Shown here piece after piece: positions 57,115 to 64,000 of a stretch of 64,000 nt of DNA (within the stretch, counting starts at the first letter, position 1; each line of letters opens with the position of its first letter). Position numbers and translations under genes: made by a program. The notes beneath the pieces were generated by a model that was not told the origin of the DNA, did not search any database, and worked only from the letters and a program-made list of their open reading frames with translations. Source of the DNA: Pedobacter ureilyticus (lineage in GTDB: Bacteria; Bacteroidota; Bacteroidia; Sphingobacteriales; Sphingobacteriaceae); assembly GCF_005925345.1 (NCBI RefSeq), contig NZ_SSHJ01000008.1, positions 128,506 to 192,505 on the forward strand, in the 5' to 3' direction.

Positions 57115-57140
57115 GATTGTTGTTTTATATTTCCTATTTC

Positions 57141-57506
57141 TTAAATAGAGTTTTTAGGCTCTTTACTTTCTTCCTTAACATCTACGGTATTTAGCTCAGT
57201 TTGGTTTTCTGGGCTAACCGTAGGCTCATCGTGAATAGAATGAGAATGGTCTATTTCTGGCTCACGATACTTTCGATTTTCATCAGCTTTTCTATCTTCT
57301 TCATCGATATCAAAAGAGTTAATGTTCCGATGGATTTCTCTTTTTACCCCTTCCGAAGCATCTTTAAACTCGCGAATTCCTTTTCCTAATCCCCTTGCTA
57401 ATTCTGGCAATTTTTTACCTCCAAATAACAAAAGTATCGCAATTACGATGAGCATCATCTCACCGCCTCCCATATTTAAAAACTCTAATAACGGCGTGCT
57501 GTACAT
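57141..57506 (-). CDS. TatA/TatB-like translocase protein with long acidic tail
   Basis: 121 residues. The N-terminal helix and [20 protein letters not shown] match the downstream TatA. A 65-residue charged tail (His/Asp/Glu-rich, for example [18 protein letters not shown]) follows. Length is between TatA and TatB; with a FGGKK hinge it is TatA-like in sequence, but it could take a TatB role. A -7 element TATATTTG lies 18 nt upstream, so the two tat genes probably share this promoter. Confidence 0.88.
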   Translation of the reverse strand: MYSTPLLEFLNMGGGEMMLIVIAILLLFGGKKLPELARGLGKGIREFKDASEGVKREIHRNINSFDIDEEDRKADENRKYREPEIDHSHSIHDEPTVSPENQTELNTVDVKEESKEPKNSI

Positions 57507-57523
57507 TTCTAACTAGTTTTATA

Positions 57524-57531
57524 CAAATATA
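57524..57531 (-). promoter_or_regulatory. -7 element TATATTTG before the tat pair
   Basis: Minus-strand TATATTTG, exact TAnnTTTG, 18 nt before the ATG at 57506. Confidence 0.4.
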
Positions 57532-57556
57532 GCGTTTATTTCACCAAAAACACAGC

Positions 57557-58831
57557 TTATCGGGCCAGCCAGCTTTCTGGGTTTTGTGCAACGGCCCCCC
57601 TATGTATTTGAAATCCTAACTCTGGAACTCCATCTGATGTGCCGGCAGTTCCAATGGTTTGCTTAGTAGTTACCTTTTGGCCTTTGCCTACGCTAACACT
57701 TTGCAAGCCCTCATAAACTGTAAAGTACTCACCATGTATAATGACCACATAATACCTACCGAACTGCTGAAAAACTGAACTTACAGTACCATTAAAAACC
57801 GCCCTAACTGCTGCCCCATCACTAGTTTGAAAGACTACACCATTACGCACTGCCGTAGCCTGATCTACTTTATAGGCTCCAAACCTGCCAGTAATATAGC
57901 CAGTAGCTACCGGAGAAGGCAAACTGCCCCTATTAGCTTCAAAGGCATCAGAAAGTTTCGCTGCTTCTGGTGTTGCTCTTAAAGCTTCGCTAGTGGTTTT
58001 CGGTTTTGAAGCTGTAGTGGTAGGCGCAGGCTTATTTTCGGCCTTGGCTTTTGCTGCGGCAATTCTTTCTCTTTCTCTGGCCTCTTCTTCCGCCTTTTTT
58101 CGAGCTGCGGCAATTTCTCTAGCAATGGCAGCTTGAATTTGTCTATCTATAGTAGCCTGCTGTTGTCTTTTTCTTTTAATATCTGCTTGGTATTGTTTCT
58201 CTTGCTTGCTTAATTTGTTCAATACCACCGTTTGCTGACTTCTATTTTTATCAAGTTTACTTTTCTCAGTTTCTTCTTCTTTTAATAAAGAACTCTTACT
58301 TTTTAGGTTCTTATCCAATACCACAATCTGGTTACTCAATTGCTTCTGTGTTCCTTGAATATAAGCGGCCTGCTTTTTACGATACTGGCCAAATTGCTGT
58401 AAATACTTGATACGTTTATAGGCTTGGTTAAAATCGCTTGCAGCAAAAATAAACATCATTTTATCATAAGAATTGCGGTTGCGTTGCGCAAAGCGAATCA
58501 TCCCCGCATATTCCTTTTTTAGATCTGCCAAACGACCTTTCAGGTTTTGCACCTTATTGGTATTCTCGTGAATTTGATGATCGATGTTTTTGATCTCTGA
58601 GTTAATGGTGGAGATTTTATCTTGCCTTAGCCTTATTTGAGCTTTAATGGCATTAATTTGGCCCAGTGTTAGTTTCTTGCCTTTAGCCGCCTTATTCAAA
58701 TTTTTCTGAGCTAGCTCTATTTCTCTCTGTAATGCTTCCTTTTTACGCTTTAGCTCTTTACTAGATTGTGCAAAAGCACTAGCGCAAAAACATACAGCAA
58801 TAATTAAAAGCAGGACTTTATGTAACTTCAT
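57557..58831 (-). CDS. EnvC-like murein hydrolase activator (degenerate M23/LytM)
   Basis: 424 residues. Signal peptide about 1-21. Long coiled coil about 22-260 (Lys/Glu/Gln/Arg-rich, with KKAEEEARERERIAAAKAKA). A Pro/Thr-rich linker leads to a LytM domain at about 310-424. The domain lacks the first zinc ligands: RNGVVFQTSDGAAVRAVFNG replaces the H-x-x-x-D block, and the last block is LGFQIHRG. This fits EnvC, whose inactive LytM domain activates amidases during division, not an active endopeptidase. It is 19 nt after DUF4292, same operon. Confidence 0.88.
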   Translation of the reverse strand: MKLHKVLLLIIAVCFCASAFAQSSKELKRKKEALQREIELAQKNLNKAAKGKKLTLGQINAIKAQIRLRQDKISTINSEIKNIDHQIHENTNKVQNLKGRLADLKKEYAGMIRFAQRNRNSYDKMMFIFAASDFNQAYKRIKYLQQFGQYRKKQAAYIQGTQKQLSNQIVVLDKNLKSKSSLLKEEETEKSKLDKNRSQQTVVLNKLSKQEKQYQADIKRKRQQQATIDRQIQAAIAREIAAARKKAEEEARERERIAAAKAKAENKPAPTTTASKPKTTSEALRATPEAAKLSDAFEANRGSLPSPVATGYITGRFGAYKVDQATAVRNGVVFQTSDGAAVRAVFNGTVSSVFQQFGRYYVVIIHGEYFTVYEGLQSVSVGKGQKVTTKQTIGTAGTSDGVPELGFQIHRGAVAQNPESWLAR

Positions 58832-58850
58832 TAACCAAAAGTATAAAAAA

Positions 58851-59642
58851 TTAATTGATAACTTCGTAGTTCTTTGGAACCGAAAAAGGGAACTCTACGG
58901 CCACATTGGCTTCTATTTTAACAAAATCAACGGCTACACTTATTTTTTTATTGCCCACTGCCGAGTTTATTTTTACCACTGACGGGAAAAGGCCATTATT
59001 TATAGGTGTGTATTTATCGTAAACCACTTTGAGCCCTTGCGCTGCTGCTGCATCATTTAAAGTAAGCTCTGTAGATTTTAACAGTGTATTAAATAAGGTT
59101 CTGTAGGCCAACGTTTGTTCTGTACCGTTTAATACCCATACGCCATTTTCTTGATTAAGATCAGATTTTTCGGTCATAAACTCTTTAATAGTGTTTCCTA
59201 TTAAGATAGATTGTAACCAACCAAAATTCACTTGTTTATTGGTATAGTCGTGTATATACGACAATGGTTTTCTAAGAATGGTTTTTTGAAGCCTATTCAT
59301 CAACCACAAACTATCGGGTGTAATTATACCGCGAGCAGCTTCTAGCGCACCTCCCAAAGCAGTAACGCTAAACCATATTTTTTGGTCTTTTTGGATACGA
59401 ATATTAAGTGTTACGTTATTCGAATTGCCATTAATATCTAAATCGGCTTTCCCCTTTAAAGATAAAGTATTGTACTGAAGTTCTTTACCAAGAAGCAACG
59501 CTAAGTTTTCAGATTTTTTGTCGTTAGCTGGGGCAGCCTCTGCTACCGGCGGGGCTTTAACAATTTCTTTTTTTGGCCTACAACCTACCACCATTAACAC
59601 ACAGGCAGCAATTAAAGTGCTATTTAATATATTTCTTTTCAT
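58851..59642 (-). CDS. DUF4292 lipoprotein
   Basis: 263 residues. Lipoprotein signal with lipid Cys21 (LIAACVLMVVGC). The mature part starts with an Ala/Pro/Lys linker, then a beta-rich domain (LSLKGKADLDINGNSNNVTL, KIWFSVTALGGALEAARGII), reminiscent of LolA/LolB-type lipid-binding folds. DUF4292 is a Bacteroidota family without a known function as far as I recall. Its start overlaps the end of the TPR gene by 23 bp, so translation is coupled. Confidence 0.82.
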   Translation of the reverse strand: MKRNILNSTLIAACVLMVVGCRPKKEIVKAPPVAEAAPANDKKSENLALLLGKELQYNTLSLKGKADLDINGNSNNVTLNIRIQKDQKIWFSVTALGGALEAARGIITPDSLWLMNRLQKTILRKPLSYIHDYTNKQVNFGWLQSILIGNTIKEFMTEKSDLNQENGVWVLNGTEQTLAYRTLFNTLLKSTELTLNDAAAAQGLKVVYDKYTPINNGLFPSVVKINSAVGNKKISVAVDFVKIEANVAVEFPFSVPKNYEVIN

Positions 59643-61308
59643 TGATCTTTCTAATTAGTTTTTCTGATTGATTTCCTGCAATCTTTGCTTTATGCCACTG
59701 TGCAACAGCGCTCTCCTTCTCTCCTTTTAGAAAAAGGATATCGCCGTAATGTTCCAAATAAACAGGATGATTAGCCTCGTTGTTTTGTAAAGCTTTTTGT
59801 ATGTACATAAGGGCATCATCAATTCTATTTAATTTAAACAGAACAATTGCATAGGTATCTAAAATAGATGAGTTTTGCGGCAAAGCCGAGGCGGCCTTAG
59901 CGGCTAACTTCTCTGCCTTTGGCAAATCATGGTTACGCAGGGCGAGGTAATAGGCATAGTTACTCATGGTAAGGTAGTTATTAGGAGCTAAAACTATCGC
60001 CTTGTCAAAAGCTGCATCTGCCTCTTTAAGTTTGCCTTGATCTATCAAAACCTCGGCCTGCAAAGCCAAAATCATTGCTTTTAAATTGGCATCTTCTGGC
60101 TCTAGCTGTAAAGCATTTTTTAGCTCAAAACTAGCTTCGCCATTTTGCCCATTTCGGTGTAATGCAAACGCCCTGTAATAGTACAAAATTGCCTGGTTAG
60201 GATAAATGGTTAACGCTTCTTCGCCGGTTTTAATTGCTTCGGTGTAATTACCCATCAAAGTTTGTACACCAAGTACTTTTTCCCAAGCAATGTACAATTG
60301 CTCAGATCGTTGTATTGCCGCTAAATACTGTGCTTTAGCCTCTCCTAATTTCCCTTGCTGATACAAAATATCACCATAAAGCACCATCATTTTTGCATCG
60401 TCCTTATAATCGCTTAGAACAATTAAACCTAGTGCTGTAGCATTTTTAACCACTTCTGGCTTATTAAAACGAAGCAACATTTGGCTTAAAATATTCATTT
60501 TATTAGGCAGAGGCATTTCTGGGCTAGCAAAAGCCACTTTAAGTGAGGAGAAAGCTTCTTCTGGCTTTTTTAACGCATGATAGACATCGGCTAAAGCCAA
60601 ATGTACCTCGTAATTGTTAGCATCAAGCTCCTTTGCTTTTAGCAGTAGTGATAAAGCTTCGTTGTTTTGGTTTTTCTCTAAAAACGTTCCGCTTAAGTCT
60701 AGGTAATTCTTAACATCGCTAGGATTATCACTAATTAACTTTTGCAAAGCATCGCCATCAGCTTCTCCTGGCTTCTTAAATCGTTGTTTGGCAACCGTAG
60801 ACGATTTTGTTACGCCAAATTTCTCTTCGAGCAAATCGTAGGCCTTTTTAGATTCTTCTGTTTTGCCTGCTATATATAAGGCATTTGCTCTATCAAAATA
60901 GTAACTTTCGGCCGAGGGTTCTAGTTCAATTAACTTGTCAAAGGTTTGCACCAGCGCTTCCATGTTACCGTTACGTTTGTAGATTTCGGAAAGTAACTTC
61001 AAAAACCAAACGTTATCCGACTGAACCGAGAGGGCTTTTTTAATCGAAACTTCGGCATCTAGCAATTTATTTTGACGCAATTGAATATTAGCAATTTCAA
61101 AATGGGCTGCGCTGTTGTTTGGATCTATGATAAGAACTTTGGAAAAACTATTGCCTGCGTTAACATAGTTTTCGTTTAACTTCTCTTTTAACCCCGCAAA
61201 AAAAAGTTCTTTTACTGCATTGCTATCTTTTACGGCAACAGGGTGTTGTTGCGCTTTGATAGCAATGCACAATACCATTAAACTCGCTGTAAAAAATAGT
61301 TTATTCAC
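59620..61308 (-). CDS. exported tetratricopeptide-repeat protein
   Basis: 562 residues. Signal peptide about 1-19 (LMVLCIAIKAQ). The rest is TPR units of about 34 residues, e.g. AAHFEIANIQLRQNKLLDAE, ILYYYRAFALHRNGQNGEAS and YLEHYGDILFLKGEKESAVA. Probably periplasmic, a scaffold for protein contacts. Start is GTG at 61308, directly preceding the signal peptide; no ATG fits. Operon with DUF4292 and the EnvC-like gene. Confidence 0.88.
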   Translation of the reverse strand: MNKLFFTASLMVLCIAIKAQQHPVAVKDSNAVKELFFAGLKEKLNENYVNAGNSFSKVLIIDPNNSAAHFEIANIQLRQNKLLDAEVSIKKALSVQSDNVWFLKLLSEIYKRNGNMEALVQTFDKLIELEPSAESYYFDRANALYIAGKTEESKKAYDLLEEKFGVTKSSTVAKQRFKKPGEADGDALQKLISDNPSDVKNYLDLSGTFLEKNQNNEALSLLLKAKELDANNYEVHLALADVYHALKKPEEAFSSLKVAFASPEMPLPNKMNILSQMLLRFNKPEVVKNATALGLIVLSDYKDDAKMMVLYGDILYQQGKLGEAKAQYLAAIQRSEQLYIAWEKVLGVQTLMGNYTEAIKTGEEALTIYPNQAILYYYRAFALHRNGQNGEASFELKNALQLEPEDANLKAMILALQAEVLIDQGKLKEADAAFDKAIVLAPNNYLTMSNYAYYLALRNHDLPKAEKLAAKAASALPQNSSILDTYAIVLFKLNRIDDALMYIQKALQNNEANHPVYLEHYGDILFLKGEKESAVAQWHKAKIAGNQSEKLIRKINEKKYIK

Positions 61309-61393
61309 CTTTTTAGTCTTAAGTTAAAAGCATGAGGTTCAAAAACTCCATTTCCAACCTATTAACAATTAAACAATTTCATCAATTAAACAA

Positions 61394-61828
61394 TTAACCC
61401 TTACCTGTATGCCCGTAACCGCCAGTACCTCTGTCGGTGCTGCTTAATTCTTCAGTAGTTTCCCAAAGCACGGTTTCATGTTTAGCAACTATCATTTGCG
61501 CAATACGTTCGCCATTGTTAATCACAAAATCGGCATCCGACAAATTTACCAACAATACTTTTAACTCGCCACGATAATCTGCATCAATAGTTCCTGGCGA
61601 ATTTAACACCGTTACACCGTGCTTATAAGCTAAACCGCTTCGTGGTCTAATTTGTGCTTCGTAACCAACTGGCAATGCTATAAACAAACCCGTTGGAATT
61701 AAACAACGCTGTAAAGGTTTAATTATGATTTGTTCTTCGAGATTTGCTCTTAAATCCATTCCTGCCGCATGAGCAGTTTCATAGGCAGGTAAAGCGTGAC
61801 TAGATTTATTGATGATTTTGATTTGCAT
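61394..61828 (-). CDS. dut: dUTP diphosphatase
   Basis: Hydrolyses dUTP to dUMP, keeping uracil out of DNA. 144 residues, a trimeric dUTPase. Conserved motifs: AAGMDLRA (1), [11 protein letters not shown] (2), [18 protein letters not shown] (3), [10 protein letters not shown] (4) and [10 protein letters not shown] (5). Motif 5 closes over the substrate. It lies between the flippase and TPR genes on the same strand. Confidence 0.97.
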   Translation of the reverse strand: MQIKIINKSSHALPAYETAHAAGMDLRANLEEQIIIKPLQRCLIPTGLFIALPVGYEAQIRPRSGLAYKHGVTVLNSPGTIDADYRGELKVLLVNLSDADFVINNGERIAQMIVAKHETVLWETTEELSSTDRGTGGYGHTGKG

Positions 61829-61874
61829 GTTACAAATGAAAGAATTTTGAATGATTAAATGAGAGAATGCAACG

Positions 61875-63362
61875 CTAACGTTTCAAAACTCTTCGCAGTT
61901 CGTTTTTTTCAAAATAGAATACCACGGCTATAAAAATTACTAAAAGTGCATTACCGATGTAAATATTTCTATCGAAAATAAAAAAAGAAGAAAACACGAT
62001 GACCGTTGAGCTTAGTAAGTAGGCGGATATCTTTTTAAAATTGTAAGGTATTGGATAATATTTCTGACCTAAAACATACGATAAAACCATCATCACGAAA
62101 TATGCGATCATGCTTACCCAAGCCGAGCCCATGTAACTGTATTTAGGAATGAGCACCATATTTAATACGATGGTAATGATTGCACCGCTTACCGAAATAT
62201 ATAGCCCAAAGCGAGTTTGATCTGACAGGCGATACCAAATGGAAAGGTTCATGTAAATACCTAAACAAACGTAACCCAATAGCAGATATGGAACAGCCGG
62301 CAAGCCAACCCAATACTCGGCAATGTGCGCACTATCTCTACTGATAAAATATTTTAAAATCTCGATATTGGCCACCAAAGCCACAAATAAAATGGCCAAA
62401 GCAATTACAAAATACTTAAGAATATTAGCGTAGGTATGTTTGGCATTTTCTTGTTTAGCGTGGCTAAAGAAAAAAGGTTCGGCGCCTAGCCTAAAAGCAG
62501 TATTAAATATACTCATGAAAATGGCAATTTTACATACCGCACCGTAAATTCCAACTTGCGTTTCTGTAGAGTACTTATCCAAAAGTATTTTATCTAAGTT
62601 TTCGTTAACAATAAAAGATAGATTTGCTACCAATATTGGCCAACTATACGACAACATTTTCATAAACATTGCCTTGTCGAACTTTAATTGAAGCTTTAAG
62701 AACTCTGGTATCAACAAAACAAAGGTGACTACACTTGCTACCAAATTTGCAATAAATACATAACCTACCCATTGCGCTCTAAACCAACTGGCAAAGAAAC
62801 TAGCGGTTGGTAAATTGTGTTTAATTATTGCTGGAATACCGTAAATGAAAAACAGACACAAAGAGACGTAAGTTAAGATATTCAGAAATTTAATCAAACT
62901 GTATCTAAATGGTTTCCCATCGGCTCGCAACTTGGCAAAAGGGATGATACAAACGGCATCAGAAAATAGCAGCCATATAAAATATTGTACGTATCGTCTT
63001 TGGTCGTCTAGGTTCGCAGTATCATTGTTTACCAGCCATTTTGTAATTGGATCTGTAAATACCAATCCTGTAACTAGAAATAGGGTTGAAATAAAAGCAA
63101 CAACCAAAAAAGAATTATTATAAACCTGCTGCTTTCGGTCTTCAAATTTATTCAAATACCTAAAATAAGTGGTTTCCATACCGAAGGCCAAAATGGCGTT
63201 AATAATAGAAGCCCAGCTATACATCTTGGTAAAAACACCATATACCGCAGCAGCGTAAGTGCGTGTAAAAATTGGCGTTAAAATAAAATTAAGCATTCTG
63301 GTTAAAATGGTACTAATACCATAAACCATAGTTTGCCCCAAAAATTTCTTTGCTACAGACAA
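61875..63362 (-). CDS. polysaccharide flippase (MOP/Wzx-like)
   Basis: 495 residues, about 14 helices throughout, no soluble domain. N-terminus [20 protein letters not shown] then [11 protein letters not shown], the usual start of oligosaccharide flippases. Likely moves lipid-linked sugar units across the inner membrane for surface glycans; may serve with the O-antigen ligase-like protein at 1838-4162. The start is TTG at 63362; an in-frame stop lies upstream within a heptad array and no ATG intervenes. Confidence 0.88.
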   Translation of the reverse strand: MSVAKKFLGQTMVYGISTILTRMLNFILTPIFTRTYAAAVYGVFTKMYSWASIINAILAFGMETTYFRYLNKFEDRKQQVYNNSFLVVAFISTLFLVTGLVFTDPITKWLVNNDTANLDDQRRYVQYFIWLLFSDAVCIIPFAKLRADGKPFRYSLIKFLNILTYVSLCLFFIYGIPAIIKHNLPTASFFASWFRAQWVGYVFIANLVASVVTFVLLIPEFLKLQLKFDKAMFMKMLSYSWPILVANLSFIVNENLDKILLDKYSTETQVGIYGAVCKIAIFMSIFNTAFRLGAEPFFFSHAKQENAKHTYANILKYFVIALAILFVALVANIEILKYFISRDSAHIAEYWVGLPAVPYLLLGYVCLGIYMNLSIWYRLSDQTRFGLYISVSGAIITIVLNMVLIPKYSYMGSAWVSMIAYFVMMVLSYVLGQKYYPIPYNFKKISAYLLSSTVIVFSSFFIFDRNIYIGNALLVIFIAVVFYFEKNELRRVLKR

Positions 63363-63364
63363 GT

Positions 63365-63479
63365 TGATTTTAGATTTGCGATTTTAGATTTACGATTTTC
63401 TAAAATCAATATTCCTATTCACTCATTTTTGAGATTGTAGACGGCTAAATCGTAATTCGTCAATCTACAATCGTAAATT
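63365..63479. repeat. period-7 arrays and inverted repeat before the flippase
   Basis: 63365-63399 consists of 7-nt units around AGATTTG/CGATTTT. At 63431-63479 an inverted pair (GATTGTAGACG and CGTCAATCTACAATC) carries related words. They fill the gap between acylphosphatase and the flippase. Confidence 0.65.
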
Positions 63480-63482
63480 ATA

Positions 63483-63767
63483 CTACCACAATAAATTTTT
63501 CTTAATCACCACAAAGTTTGTATAATGCTGTAACTCGCTTTCTTCTACAACCACTTCCTCCACAATTGCTTTCTCTGGTCCTTTATGGCACCACTCTACA
63601 AACATATCTAGCGTAATTTGATCGGCTTCTGCCTCTATTAAAACCGAACCATCCTTTTCGTTTTTCACTTTTCCTTTTACGCCCATTTGGTCGGCCACAG
63701 CTTTAGTGCTTGCCCTAAAGAACACGCCCTGTACTTTACCTATTACTTTAATATTGATGTGCTTCAT
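63483..63767 (-). CDS. acyP: acylphosphatase
   Basis: 94 residues, typical size. Hydrolyses carboxyl-phosphate bonds of acyl phosphates. Catalytic Arg18 in GKVQGVFFRASTK and Asn36 in GKVKNEKDGSV; the closing MFVEWCHKGPEKAIVEEV block is also present. Preceded by a 7-nt repeat array and a -7 element TACTTTTG at 63826-63833. Confidence 0.95.
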   Translation of the reverse strand: MKHINIKVIGKVQGVFFRASTKAVADQMGVKGKVKNEKDGSVLIEAEADQITLDMFVEWCHKGPEKAIVEEVVVEESELQHYTNFVVIKKNLLW

Positions 63768-63771
63768 TTTT

Positions 63772-63801
63772 TAGTATCGAGATGTGAGTATCGAGTATCA
63801 A
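63772..63801. repeat. period-7 tandem array upstream of acyP
   Basis: Units agtatcg, agatgtg, agtatcg, agtatca, read on the + strand. These are the reverse complement of the GATACT words at 14741-14783 and in ileS. Confidence 0.65.
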
Positions 63802-63825
63802 GACCGCTCGCAACTTGTTTGACTA

Positions 63826-63833
63826 CAAAAGTA
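63826..63833 (-). promoter_or_regulatory. -7 element TACTTTTG before acyP
   Basis: Minus-strand TACTTTTG, exact TAnnTTTG, 59 nt before the acyP ATG, with the heptad array in the predicted leader. The -33 element is unclear. Confidence 0.4.
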
Positions 63834-63895
63834 ATTATTTTGAAACATCTAGGATACCTAAGAACATTTTAGGCAGGGAAATCGCTTTTAACATT

Positions 63896-64000
63896 TTAGC
63901 CAGCGATGAGTTTGCTTCTAAACTCGTCGTCCAAAGCAGCCCGTTTTCGTTTCTGTGGTTTGCTGCTTTTCGATTCTGTTTCCCTTTCGATGATATTCAA
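63896..64000 (-). CDS. possible C-terminal end of an unidentified gene (start outside window)
   Basis: On the minus strand the frame is open from the right edge to a TAA at 63896-63898. It gives 34 residues rich in Lys, Arg, Glu and Ser (ESKSSKPQKRKRAALDDEF, then RSKLIAG). The composition suits a charged protein tail, and the strand agrees with the long minus-strand block. No family can be recognised from so little; it may be spurious. Confidence 0.3.
   Translation of the reverse strand: MNIIERETESKSSKPQKRKRAALDDEFRSKLIAG

Noticed and set aside
57557..58831. Active M23 endopeptidase
   Set aside because: The zinc-binding residues of the first LytM block are missing, so an EnvC-like activator is the better reading.
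1..64000. tRNA, rRNA or complete insertion sequence
   Set aside because: I looked for TPsiC-like and rRNA-like stretches and for DDE transposases with inverted ends on both strands and found none that could be supported.

Overview
The window looks like chromosomal DNA of a Bacteroidota bacterium, most likely a Sphingobacteriaceae/Pedobacter relative (inference). The grounds are: AT-rich DNA; recurring -7 promoter elements of the form TAnnTTTG; the gliding/type IX secretion genes gldB and sprA; a fused E1 alpha/beta dehydrogenase; a fused aspartokinase-homoserine dehydrogenase; a malic enzyme fused to a phosphotransacetylase-like domain; and a degenerate DksA-like protein. Almost all of it is core housekeeping DNA. 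I see no rRNA, tRNA, CRISPR array, prophage or complete insertion sequence.

Layout. 1-1850 (+): end of an RND/MMPL exporter and a DUF4269 protein. 1838-4784 (-): O-antigen ligase/TPR protein and two tiny membrane proteins. 4868-13323 (+): ileS, DksA-like gene, lspA, a secreted DUF1080 protein, a cold-shock-domain protein, a SIMPL protein and a tandem pair of 102-residue membrane proteins. 13398-14669 (-): serS. 14784-19045 (+): rsmI, a broken GIY-YIG gene between two palindromic repeats, a PH/SHOCT protein, lnt and a second lspA. 19194-21569 (-): nadE and a small beta-barrel. 21683-24207 (+): gldB, a patatin and a REP-associated transposase. 24217-26093 (-): comB and gcvT. 26216-36207 (+): a GNAT enzyme, the thr operon behind a leader-peptide attenuator, lutB, fused E1 and a small HTH regulator. 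36195-63767 (-): SprT-like, feoAB, a large outer-membrane protein, vanZ/gcvH/sprA/ruvA/maeB, a lytic transglycosylase, gatA, two TatA-like proteins, EnvC-like, DUF4292, TPR, dut, a flippase and acylphosphatase.

Themes. Many genes serve the envelope: lipoprotein maturation (two LspA, Lnt), lipoproteins (GldB, DUF4292), the type IX translocon SprA, O-antigen ligase and flippase, murein enzymes, and iron uptake (FeoAB). The thrA-thrB-thrC operon makes threonine from aspartate. It is preceded by a 24-codon Thr/Ile-rich leader ORF and a 15-bp terminator hairpin, with a competing pairing visible in the sequence.

The most unusual signal is the repeat load. Three kinds occur: (i) REP-like palindromes ending in GTCAT/ATGAC, scattered between genes in a chromosome that also carries a REP-associated transposase gene; (ii) degenerate tandem arrays whose words differ from site to site but whose period is always 7 nt, often as inverted arms; (iii) a CCCCTTTGGGG-type element. 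All three also lie inside or at the edge of essential genes: heptad arrays in ileS and gatA, the CCCC/GGGG element in the thrB N-terminal region, and a REP that supplies the gatA stop codon. A GIY-YIG nuclease gene, broken by one stop codon, fits tightly between two copies of one REP type, like a small mobile cassette.
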